This document shows, piece after piece, positions 17,838 to 25,614 of a DNA stretch of 64,000 bases (position 1 is the stretch's first letter; every line of letters starts with the position of its first letter). Under the pieces are notes generated by a model that saw nothing but the letters and a program-made list of their open reading frames with translations, searched no databases and was not told where the DNA came from. Origin of the DNA: Ruminococcus sp. (GTDB lineage: Bacteria; Bacillota; Clostridia; Lachnospirales; Lachnospiraceae); assembly GCA_013911065.1 (NCBI GenBank), contig JACERV010000028.1, forward strand, positions 1 through 64,000, given 5' to 3'. The position numbers and the translations under genes are program-made.

Positions 17838-18299
17838 ATGGAACAGGAAAAAGCGCAGGAACTGCTGAAAGAGAAGTTAAGAGGAAAAGGGTTAAAAGTA
17901 ACACAGCAGAGATTGCTTGTTTTACAGACCCTGGCAGATAGAAGCGGCAGCCACATGGCGGCAGAAGATATCTATGAGCTGATCAGGGAAAAGTATCCGG
18001 AGATTGGACTGGCCACCGTTTATCGTACTTTACAACTGCTTCTTGAAATGCAATTAGTGGACCGTATTAACCTGGATGATGGGTGTGTCAGATATGAGAT
18101 CGGACATTTGTTTGAAGGAGACACAAAACACAATCATCATCATTTAATATGCAGAGTATGTGGGCAGGTTCTGCCTTTCGAAGATGACCTTTTGGATGAG
18201 TTGGAACGTCATATCGAAGAGGATACAGGATTTCACATACTGGACCATCAGTTGAAATTTTATGGACATTGTAAAGATTGCCTCAGTAAAAGCAAATAA
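17838..18299 (+). CDS. Fur family transcriptional regulator
   Basis: A 153-residue Fur-family repressor. The N-terminal winged helix contains GLKVTQQRLLVLQTL and AAEDIYELIREKYPEIGLAT, with the recognition segment ATVYRTLQLL. The metal-binding C-terminal part has KHNHHHLICRVCGQ and a final GHCKDC, so both CxxC pairs for the structural zinc are present. Whether it is Fur, Zur or PerR cannot be told without closer comparison. I prefer the start at 17838 because GGAG lies eight bases upstream; ATGs at 17820 and 17832 have poor spacing. Confidence 0.92.
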   Translation: MEQEKAQELLKEKLRGKGLKVTQQRLLVLQTLADRSGSHMAAEDIYELIREKYPEIGLATVYRTLQLLLEMQLVDRINLDDGCVRYEIGHLFEGDTKHNHHHLICRVCGQVLPFEDDLLDELERHIEEDTGFHILDHQLKFYGHCKDCLSKSK

Positions 18300-18417
18300 T
18301 CCGTCTGCGTTTTTAGGGTTGGAAGTCTGACTGAATCAGTGAATTTAACCGGCGGAGGGTTGCTGTTTTTTTCATGTGCGGAAGTAGGTACATAAAACAT
18401 ATGGAGGTGTAGAATTA

Positions 18418-20088
18418 TTGAAGAAAGAAAATGAAGGAAAATTAAAGATTATTCCTCTCGGAGGCCTGGAGCAGATTGGAATGAACATTACTGCCTTTGA
18501 ATTTGAGGACAGTATTATTGTTGTGGACTGCGGACTTGCGTTTCCGGAGGATGATATGCTTGGTATCGATCTCGTGATACCAGATGTGACATATTTAAAG
18601 GACAACATTGACAAAGTAAAAGGGTTCGTGATTACTCACGGACATGAGGATCATATTGGGGGGCTTTCTTATGTGCTCAAAGAGATTAATCTTCCCATAT
18701 ATACAACAAAACTTACAATGGGAATTATTGAGAACAAGCTGAAAGAACACAATCTGCTGCGCAGTACAAAGCGGAAGGTTGTACGTCACGGACAGTCTAT
18801 CAATCTTGGAAAGTTCAGGATTGAATTTATTAAGACAAACCACAGTATTCAGGATGCATCAGCCCTGGCAATTTATTCTCCGGCAGGGATTGTGGTGCAT
18901 ACAGGTGACTTTAAAGTGGATTATACCCCGGTATTTGGGGACGCCATTGATTTGCAGCGCTTTGCGGAGATAGGGAAAAAAGGCGTACTGGCATTAATGT
19001 CAGACAGTACAAATGCGGAGCGTAAAGGTTTCACCCAGTCTGAGAAAACAGTGGGAATCACTTTTGACCATATTTTTGCGGAGCATCAGAATACCCGTAT
19101 CATTATTGCGACCTTTGCATCCAATGTGGACAGGGTACAGCAGGTTATCAATTCTGCATATAAGTACGGGCGTAAAGTAGTGGTAGAAGGCCGCAGTATG
19201 GTAAATATCATCTCTACGGCATCAGAACTAGGGTATTTGGATATACCGGAGAATACGCTGATTGAAATTGATCAGATGAAAAATTATCCGCCGGAGAAGA
19301 TGGTAATGATCACAACCGGAAGTCAGGGAGAGTCTATGGCAGCCCTGTCCCGTATGGCGGCGGATGTCCACCGTAAGGTGACAATTCAGCCTAACGATAC
19401 GATTATTTTTAGTTCCAATCCGATTCCGGGAAATGAAAAATCGGTTTCCCGTGTTATCAATGAGCTGTCCTTAAAGGGCGCAGATGTGATATTCCAGGAC
19501 GCCCATGTATCAGGACATGCCTGCCAGGAAGAGCTGAAACTGATTTATTCTCTTGTAAAGCCGAAATATGCAATTCCAGTGCATGGAGAATACCGTCATT
19601 TAAAGGCAAACGCAGCAATTGCCAATTCCCTGGGTATTCCAAAGGAGAATATATTTATTCTTCAATCGGGAGATGTTATTGAACTAAGCCATGAAGAGGC
19701 AAAGGTTGTAGATAAAGTTCATACGGGAGCCATTCTGGTAGATGGTCTTGGCGTAGGTGATGTTGGAAATATTGTACTCAGAGACAGACAGCATTTGGCA
19801 GAGGATGGAATTCTGATTGTAGTTTTAACTCTGGAAAAGGGAACAAACCGCTTGCTTGCAGGCCCGGATATTGTTTCCAGAGGTTTTGTCTATGTACGTG
19901 AGTCAGAAGGTCTCATGGAAGAATCCCGTCATGTTGTTTCTGATGCGTTGGAACGCTGCCTGTCCGGTAAACATGCGGATTGGAATAAGATTAAGCTAGT
20001 GATTCGTGATACCCTGAACGACTATATCTGGAAAAAAACAAAGAGACGTCCCATGGTTATTCCGATTATTATGGATGTGGATGTGTAA
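18418..20088 (+). CDS. rnj: Ribonuclease J
   Basis: A 556-residue beta-CASP metallo-beta-lactamase nuclease with 5' exonuclease and endonuclease activity on RNA. The metal motif is HGHEDHIGG (about residue 74), with HTGDFKVDYTP further on and the beta-CASP signature ATFASNVDRVQQ. The C-terminal part includes PVHGEYRHLKAN. The start is TTG at 18418, nine bases after GGAGGTG; no ATG is available before the conserved KIIPLGGLEQIGMN. A leader of about 115 bases with possible hairpins precedes it. Confidence 0.95.
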   Translation: MKKENEGKLKIIPLGGLEQIGMNITAFEFEDSIIVVDCGLAFPEDDMLGIDLVIPDVTYLKDNIDKVKGFVITHGHEDHIGGLSYVLKEINLPIYTTKLTMGIIENKLKEHNLLRSTKRKVVRHGQSINLGKFRIEFIKTNHSIQDASALAIYSPAGIVVHTGDFKVDYTPVFGDAIDLQRFAEIGKKGVLALMSDSTNAERKGFTQSEKTVGITFDHIFAEHQNTRIIIATFASNVDRVQQVINSAYKYGRKVVVEGRSMVNIISTASELGYLDIPENTLIEIDQMKNYPPEKMVMITTGSQGESMAALSRMAADVHRKVTIQPNDTIIFSSNPIPGNEKSVSRVINELSLKGADVIFQDAHVSGHACQEELKLIYSLVKPKYAIPVHGEYRHLKANAAIANSLGIPKENIFILQSGDVIELSHEEAKVVDKVHTGAILVDGLGVGDVGNIVLRDRQHLAEDGILIVVLTLEKGTNRLLAGPDIVSRGFVYVRESEGLMEESRHVVSDALERCLSGKHADWNKIKLVIRDTLNDYIWKKTKRRPMVIPIIMDVDV

Positions 20089-20091
20089 GAT

Positions 20092-20739
20092 ATGATAATA
20101 GATGAACGTATCACTACATTCATCAATTCATTAGAGACAGAGAATAGTGAAATATTAGAAGCGATAGAAAGAGAAGCCTTGGATACTTATGTTCCAATTA
20201 TAAGAAAAGAAATGCAAAGCTTTCTTAAGGTGCTTTTAACGATACAAAAACCTATGAGCATTCTCGAAGTGGGAACTGCCGTAGGTTTCTCTGCGTTATT
20301 GATGAGTGAATATGCCCCTGAGGGGTGTGAGATTACCACAATTGAAAAATATGAAAAAAGAATCCCCATTGCCCGGGAGAATTTTCAAAGGGCGGGGAAG
20401 GAAAAACAAATCACGCTGATAGAAGGAGACGCCCAGGAAGTGCTGGAAGGCCTGAAGGGAAGCTATGATTTTATCTTTATGGATGCTGCAAAAGGGCAGT
20501 ATATCCATTATATGCCGGAGGTGCTGCGGCTCTTAAAGGCGGGAGGAACTCTGGTCTCTGATAATGTGCTGCAGGACGGGGAGATTATAGAGTCCCGTTT
20601 TGCGGTAGAGCGCAGAAACCGGACCATCCACGGGCGGATGAGAAAATACTTGTACGAGCTGAAGCATCATGAGGAGCTGGTGACGTCCATTCTTCCTCTG
20701 GGAGATGGTGTTGCAGTCAGTACAAAGAAGGAGAAATAA
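20092..20739 (+). CDS. O-methyltransferase, TrmR-like
   Basis: A 215-residue SAM methyltransferase of the YrrM/CCoAOMT-like type. It has ILEVGTAVGFSALLMSEYAP as SAM motif, then DFIFMDAAKGQYIHYMPEVL and LVSDNVLQDGEI. Bacillus YrrM is TrmR, which methylates 5-hydroxyuridine at position 34 of tRNA. The next gene here is a U32 family protein of the TrhP kind, which makes that hydroxyuridine. The pairing makes TrmR the likeliest identity. It begins three bases after rnj with a weak ribosome site. Confidence 0.85.
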   Translation: MIIDERITTFINSLETENSEILEAIEREALDTYVPIIRKEMQSFLKVLLTIQKPMSILEVGTAVGFSALLMSEYAPEGCEITTIEKYEKRIPIARENFQRAGKEKQITLIEGDAQEVLEGLKGSYDFIFMDAAKGQYIHYMPEVLRLLKAGGTLVSDNVLQDGEIIESRFAVERRNRTIHGRMRKYLYELKHHEELVTSILPLGDGVAVSTKKEK

Positions 20740-20740
20740 C

Positions 20741-21967
20741 ATGGGAAGACATCCTGAACTTTTAATCCCGGCGAGCAGCCTGGAAGTATTAAAAACAGCC
20801 GTGATATTTGGCGCAGACGCGGTATATATCGGCGGGGAAGCATTTGGGCTTCGGGCAAAGGCCAAAAATTTCTCGATGGAGGAGATGAGGCAGGGAATTG
20901 TGTTTGCCCATGAGCATAATGTAAAAGTATACGTTACAGCCAATATCCTGGCACATAATGATGATTTGACCGGAGTCCGGGAGTATTTTGAGGAACTCAG
21001 GAAAATAAAGCCGGATGCCTTAATCATTGCCGATCCGGGTGTTTTTGAGATTGCGAAAGAAGTATGCCCTGAAATTGAAAGGCATATCAGTACCCAGGCA
21101 AACAACACGAATTATGGAACCTACCACTTCTGGCACAAACTGGGAGCCAGCCGGGTGGTATCCGCCCGGGAGCTTTCTTTAGAAGAGATAAAAGAAATCC
21201 GTGCCAACATTCCGGAGGATTTAGAGATAGAGACATTTGTGCACGGTGCGATGTGTATTTCTTATTCCGGCAGGTGTCTGCTGAGCAACTACTTTACCGG
21301 CAGAGATGCAAACCGAGGGGCCTGTACTCATCCATGCCGCTGGAAATATGCGGTAGTAGAGGAAACCAGACCTGGTGAATATATGCCTGTGTATGAAAAT
21401 GAAAGGGGAACCTACATCTTCAATTCTAAGGACCTTTGTATGATAGAGCATATCCCAGAATTGCTTGAATCAGGGATAGACAGTCTGAAAATAGAAGGGC
21501 GTATGAAAACTGCGCTTTATGTGGCCACAGTGGCCAGAACCTACCGCAAAGCTATTGATGATTACCAGAAGGATCCTGAGCTTTACAAAAAGAATATGCC
21601 ATGGTATTTAGAGCAGATATCTAACTGTACCTACCGTCAGTTCACGACAGGTTTCTTTTTCGGAAAGCCGGATGAGACCACCCAGATATACGATAGTAAC
21701 ACTTATGTGAAAGAATACACTTATCTGGGAATCATAGGAGCAGAAAAGGATGGTTTATACCAGATAGAGCAAAGAAACAAATTTTCCGTAGGTGAAGTAA
21801 TAGAAATCATGAAGCCAGGTGGAGTAAATGTAGAGACAGTAGTGCGCCGTATTGTTGACGAAGAAGGTCGGGAACAGGAAAGCGCACCCCATCCAAAACA
21901 AATGTTATACGTAGAATTGAGTGAAAAGGCAGCGTGTTACGATATACTGCGAAGAAAAGAAGAGTGA
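20741..21967 (+). CDS. Peptidase U32 family protein, TrhP-like tRNA hydroxylase
   Basis: A 408-residue U32 family protein. It starts RHPELLIPASSLEVLKTAV and contains the family cysteine cluster in GRCLLSNYFTGRDANRGAC followed by THPCRWKY. YegQ of E. coli and YrrN/YrrO of Bacillus (TrhP) perform prephenate-dependent hydroxylation of tRNA U34 and were formerly called collagenases. Bacillus has two adjacent U32 genes, and only one is seen here. The ATG at 20741 follows AAGGAG and lies one base after the methyltransferase stop. A convergent sigK gene follows. Confidence 0.88.
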   Translation: MGRHPELLIPASSLEVLKTAVIFGADAVYIGGEAFGLRAKAKNFSMEEMRQGIVFAHEHNVKVYVTANILAHNDDLTGVREYFEELRKIKPDALIIADPGVFEIAKEVCPEIERHISTQANNTNYGTYHFWHKLGASRVVSARELSLEEIKEIRANIPEDLEIETFVHGAMCISYSGRCLLSNYFTGRDANRGACTHPCRWKYAVVEETRPGEYMPVYENERGTYIFNSKDLCMIEHIPELLESGIDSLKIEGRMKTALYVATVARTYRKAIDDYQKDPELYKKNMPWYLEQISNCTYRQFTTGFFFGKPDETTQIYDSNTYVKEYTYLGIIGAEKDGLYQIEQRNKFSVGEVIEIMKPGGVNVETVVRRIVDEEGREQESAPHPKQMLYVELSEKAACYDILRRKEE

Positions 21968-21987
21968 AAAATAAATTTTCACTCTTT

Positions 21988-22605
21988 TTAAAAAAATTCC
22001 CGAAGCTTTTCTACAGCGCTTTTTTCAATCCGTGAGACGTAGGAGCGAGAGATTCCAAGCTGTCTTGCAATCTCCCGCTGTGTATATTCTTCCCCATTAT
22101 ATAATCCATATCTCATTTTCAGCACCAGCCGTTCCCGCTGGGAAAGTGCATTTTCCACTTTGTCATAAAGTTTCTGGATATTTTCCTTTAAGTGAATTTT
22201 TTCAGGGACATCTGTTTCGTCCGCCTCAATGATATCGTATAGTTTAATTTCATTTCCTTCTCTGTCGGTTCCAATAGGCTCATAAAGAGAAATTTCTTTA
22301 TTTGTCTTCTTTTTCGCTCTCAGGTACATGAGAATTTCGTTTTCAACGCATTTTGACGCATAGGCGGCAAGCCGGTTGCCTTTATCAGGATTAAAGGTTA
22401 CAACGGCCTTTATCAGGCCGATGGTTCCGATAGATATAAGATCCTCAGGGTCTTCATCCAAGTACTGATATTTTTTAATAACATGTGCAACGAGCCGCAG
22501 ATTTCGTTCGATTAAGACATGTTTTGCCTGAAGGTCACCCTCTGTATATTTTTGCATGTAATATTTTTCTTCCGATGGAGTGAGGGGATTAGGAAAAGAT
22601 TTCAA
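21988..22605 (-). CDS. sigK: Sporulation sigma factor SigK, uninterrupted and without pro-sequence
   Basis: A sigma-70 family protein of about 205 residues ending in region 4.2 (YTQREIARQLGISRSYVSRIE). Region 2 includes ERNLRLVAHVIKKYQ and EDLISIGTIGLIKAV. The segment IGTDREGNEIKLYDII is typical of SigK and SigE, and the start FPNPLTPSEEKYY matches SigK. SigK directs late mother-cell transcription in sporulation. TTG at 22605 has AGAGGTG six bases upstream, so I prefer it; an ATG at 22626 has no ribosome site. Either way the roughly 20-residue inhibitory pro-sequence of Bacillus pro-SigK is missing, as in C. difficile. There is no skin-type insertion. Confidence 0.88.
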   Translation of the reverse strand: MKSFPNPLTPSEEKYYMQKYTEGDLQAKHVLIERNLRLVAHVIKKYQYLDEDPEDLISIGTIGLIKAVVTFNPDKGNRLAAYASKCVENEILMYLRAKKKTNKEISLYEPIGTDREGNEIKLYDIIEADETDVPEKIHLKENIQKLYDKVENALSQRERLVLKMRYGLYNGEEYTQREIARQLGISRSYVSRIEKSAVEKLREFF

Positions 22606-22740
22606 GAAGAGCACCTCTAAGCACATTTGATATAGTCTATGTGAAAACTGCGGAAATTGTGCTTTTCCATCGAAAAGAAGGACATGAGGTCCCAGTTATG
22701 CTTCTGCAATTTTCTCCAATTTCCTCCCAGGATAATGGGA

Positions 22741-22769
22741 TTGACACATCTGGGCATATGGAATATTAT
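22741..22769 (+). promoter_or_regulatory. Promoter of comM
   Basis: TTGACA and TATTAT are exactly 17 bases apart. The predicted transcription start near 22776 is just before the hairpin at 22781-22810. Confidence 0.6.
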
Positions 22770-22780
22770 AATTATATTAA

Positions 22781-22810
22781 TGTATCTGTTCAGAACCATG
22801 AACAGTTACA
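22781..22810. repeat. Hairpin identical to the end of repeat family 1
   Basis: Twelve-base arms (22781-22792 and 22799-22810, one mismatch) enclose GAACCA. Bases 22781-22805 are identical to 31215-31239, the end of the inverted family 1 copy before guaB. No other part of that repeat is recognisable here, so it is a solo or remnant hairpin in the comM leader. Confidence 0.6.
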
Positions 22811-22888
22811 TATTGATTCTATCAAATCAGGCCAGTTCGGCCACATTTTCACATTATTTTATAAAAGACAATAGAAAGGAGTGTGTGA

Positions 22889-24421
22889 ATGAGTTTCAGC
22901 ACAGTATTATCAGCCTCTATTCAAGGACTTGAAGTGGGGTTCGTAAATGTGGAGGCAGATGTCAGCAATGGCCTGCCTGCATTTCACATGGTAGGATATC
23001 TGTCTTCAGAAGTGAAGGAGGCGGCGGAGCGGGTACGGACAGCAATCCGGAATTCAGGACTGGATTATCCGGCAAAAAAGACGGTGATTAATTTATCGCC
23101 TGCTACAGTGAGAAAGAGGGGGGCTGCGTTTGATTTGCCAATTGCAGTGTCTATTTTAGTCTCCCTGGGACAGATTACGGAAAAAAGTGTCAGGAAAACA
23201 CTTGTAATAGGAGAATTGGGACTGGATGGGTGTATACAGAAGGTGCCGGGAATTCTGCCTATTGTTCTGGAAGCCAGGGACGCAGGAATCCCAGTTTGTA
23301 TTGTCCCAAAAGCAAATGCGCCGGAAGGGGCGCTGGTGAAGGGAATAGATGTGATTGGCGTCCGGAATCTGGCAGAGGCGTTTGGATTTTTATCAGGAAC
23401 GATCCGGCTGGAACCGGAACTGTACCCTGAGGATAAAATGCATGTTTATACAAACGGCCTGCCTGATTACAGTGATATCCAGGGGCAGAAAACAGTGAAG
23501 AGAGCAGTGGAGGTAGCGGTTGCAGGAGGCCATAACCTCCTTCTTGTAGGCCCTCCCGGGAGCGGAAAATCTATGGCGGCAAAGAGGATTCCCGGTATTT
23601 TTCCAGTCATGACATTGGAGGAAAGCATGGAAGTTACTAAAATATACAGTATTATGGGACAGGTTGACAAAGAAGCTCCACTGGTCCGTCAGAGACCATT
23701 TCGAAGTGTCCATCATACTTCTACGAAAGCCGCTCTGATTGGAGGCGGACTGATACCGGCACCGGGAGAAATCAGCCTGGCTCACGGCGGCGTTCTGTTT
23801 TTGGATGAATTGCCTGAATTTCAGCGGGCAGTGCTGGAGGTGTTGAGAGAGCCACTTGAAGAGCACCAGATCAGGATAACAAGGACTCACGGCAGCTATG
23901 TCTTTCCCGCTAATTTTATACTCGTAGCTGCAATGAACCCTTGTGCTTGCGGCTGCTATCCTGATTTGGAGCGGTGTACATGTACACCTGGTCAGATACA
24001 GAACTACCTTGGAAAGATAAGCCAGCCATTTTTAGACCGTATGGACATTTGTATTGAAGCTCCGAAAGTAAACTATGAAGAACTTTCAGGAGGAAATGAA
24101 GAAGAAAGTTCTTCCAAAATCAGAGAAAGGGTATGCAGGGCCAGAAACATTCAGAATGCACGCTATGCAGGTACCGGGATTGTGACAAACGCTATGCTTG
24201 GAGTGAAGGAGCTGGATAAATATTGTACTCTGGGCAAGCGGGAAAGTAAGCTTATGGAGCAGGCATTTACATCTCTCAGGCTAACGGCAAGAACGTATCA
24301 CAAGATATTGAAGGTTTCAAGGACAATTGCGGATTTGGATGGAGCGGAGACCATTCAGGAAAAGCATATAAAAGAGGCTATAGGATACCGGGCAATGGAT
24401 AAAAAGTATTGGGGGAGGTAG
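22889..24421 (+). CDS. comM: YifB/ComM family Mg chelatase-like AAA+ ATPase
   Basis: A 510-residue protein with the ComM layout: an N-terminal Lon-like/ChlI domain (VNVEADVSNGLPAFHMVGYL), a AAA+ core with Walker A LLVGPPGSGKSMAAKR near residue 215, Walker B GGVLFLDELPEF and a C-terminal Mg-chelatase domain with a CACGCYPDLERCTC cysteine cluster. ComM is a helicase that promotes branch migration during natural transformation in Gram-negative bacteria, and Firmicutes carry homologues next to dprA, as here. AAAGGAG precedes the ATG. Confidence 0.92.
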   Translation: MSFSTVLSASIQGLEVGFVNVEADVSNGLPAFHMVGYLSSEVKEAAERVRTAIRNSGLDYPAKKTVINLSPATVRKRGAAFDLPIAVSILVSLGQITEKSVRKTLVIGELGLDGCIQKVPGILPIVLEARDAGIPVCIVPKANAPEGALVKGIDVIGVRNLAEAFGFLSGTIRLEPELYPEDKMHVYTNGLPDYSDIQGQKTVKRAVEVAVAGGHNLLLVGPPGSGKSMAAKRIPGIFPVMTLEESMEVTKIYSIMGQVDKEAPLVRQRPFRSVHHTSTKAALIGGGLIPAPGEISLAHGGVLFLDELPEFQRAVLEVLREPLEEHQIRITRTHGSYVFPANFILVAAMNPCACGCYPDLERCTCTPGQIQNYLGKISQPFLDRMDICIEAPKVNYEELSGGNEEESSSKIRERVCRARNIQNARYAGTGIVTNAMLGVKELDKYCTLGKRESKLMEQAFTSLRLTARTYHKILKVSRTIADLDGAETIQEKHIKEAIGYRAMDKKYWGR

Positions 24422-24425
24422 TCGG

Positions 24426-25505
24426 ATGAAATATGAATACTGGTTTGCACAGATTCCCCACTTAAGTGACAGAAAAAAATACCTTTTGAGAGAGTATATG
24501 GGAACTGCGGAGAGTATATTTTATATAGAAGAAACAAAACTAAAGAAAATAAAGTTCTTAAATGAAAAAGACGCCAATACAATTATCCGGGCAAAGAAGG
24601 CAGTGGATTTAGGCACTTTGCTCAGCAATCTGAAAAAGAAATCTATTCGTTTTATTCCCTGGTTTTCGGAAGAATTTCCGAAAAAGCTGCATGAGATTCC
24701 CGACCCGCCTTATGCGATATATGTCAAAGGAAACATGCCGGAGGAAACAAATGGGGCGGCTGCGATTGTGGGAGCCAGACAGTGCACGGCCTACGGAGAA
24801 AAGTATGCCCTGGAATATGGTGAAAAACTGGCACAGTGCGGGATATCTATTATCAGCGGGCTGGCGAGAGGGATAGACGGGCTTGGACACCGGGGGGCGC
24901 TGATGGGGAATGGAGATACTTATGCTGTTTTGGGCTGTGGTGCGGATATCTGCTACCCAAGGGAACATATTGGTTTGTATACAGATATTTTGGAGCGGGG
25001 AGGCGGCATCATATCAGAGTTTTCTCCCGGAACGCCTCCTGTTCCCCATAATTTTCCGAAGCGCAACAGAATTATCAGCGGACTGTCAGATATGGTGCTT
25101 ATCATGGAAGCAAGAGAGAAGAGCGGCTCCCTAATTACTGCGGATATGGCATTGGAGCAGGGCCGGGATGTCTACGCCCTTCCAGGCCCTGTGGACAGTG
25201 TGCTTAGCCGGGGCTGTAACCAATTGATAAGACAGGGAGCAGGTATTCTTTTAACTCCGGAAATACTGCTGGAGGAGCTGGGATTTTCCTCCTTTATTAC
25301 CGGGGCAAAAATAGACAAAAATAAAAAAGTGCTTGAAACTAAAGAAAATATGGTGTATAGTCGACTTTGCCCGTATCCGAAGAATTTGAGCCAACTTGCA
25401 GGGGAAACATCCCTGACTGCCGGTGAACTGCTGGAGCAGTTGGTATCATTGGAATTAAAGGGATATATTAAAGAGATATCAAAAAATTATTATGTAACCT
25501 TATAG
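24426..25505 (+). CDS. dprA: DNA-processing protein DprA
   Basis: A 359-residue protein with an N-terminal SAM-like region, the Rossmann DprA domain and a C-terminal winged domain. Motifs are AIVGARQCTAYGEKYALEYG, ISGLARGIDGLGHRGAL, AVLGCGADICYPREH and SGSLITADMALEQGRDVYAL. DprA loads RecA on incoming single-stranded DNA. It starts four bases after comM and precedes topA, a common Firmicutes order (dprA-topA-codY). GGAGG precedes the ATG. Confidence 0.94.
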   Translation: MKYEYWFAQIPHLSDRKKYLLREYMGTAESIFYIEETKLKKIKFLNEKDANTIIRAKKAVDLGTLLSNLKKKSIRFIPWFSEEFPKKLHEIPDPPYAIYVKGNMPEETNGAAAIVGARQCTAYGEKYALEYGEKLAQCGISIISGLARGIDGLGHRGALMGNGDTYAVLGCGADICYPREHIGLYTDILERGGGIISEFSPGTPPVPHNFPKRNRIISGLSDMVLIMEAREKSGSLITADMALEQGRDVYALPGPVDSVLSRGCNQLIRQGAGILLTPEILLEELGFSSFITGAKIDKNKKVLETKENMVYSRLCPYPKNLSQLAGETSLTAGELLEQLVSLELKGYIKEISKNYYVTL

Positions 25506-25567
25506 CAAGCGAGGCTGCCGTAAGCTTACGAAGAAGCGGCGAAGCGGATTTTGGTACCGTTTTGCTA
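25503..25567. repeat. Imperfect inverted repeat between dprA and topA
   Basis: TAGCAA (starting at the dprA stop codon) and TTGCTA bracket a GC-rich segment that includes the palindrome GTAAGCTTAC and a GCCG/CGGC pair. It resembles the two hairpin repeat families of this window in style but I could not align it to either. It may end the dprA transcript or be a separate repeat. Confidence 0.35.
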
Positions 25568-25614
25568 GATAAAATATAGATGAGACGTTTGGCTAAGTGG
25601 AGGAAAGAGGTTTT

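Noticed and set aside
21988..22626. skin-type element interrupting sigK
   Set aside because: The frame is continuous from the start to region 4.2 and no recombinase is nearby.
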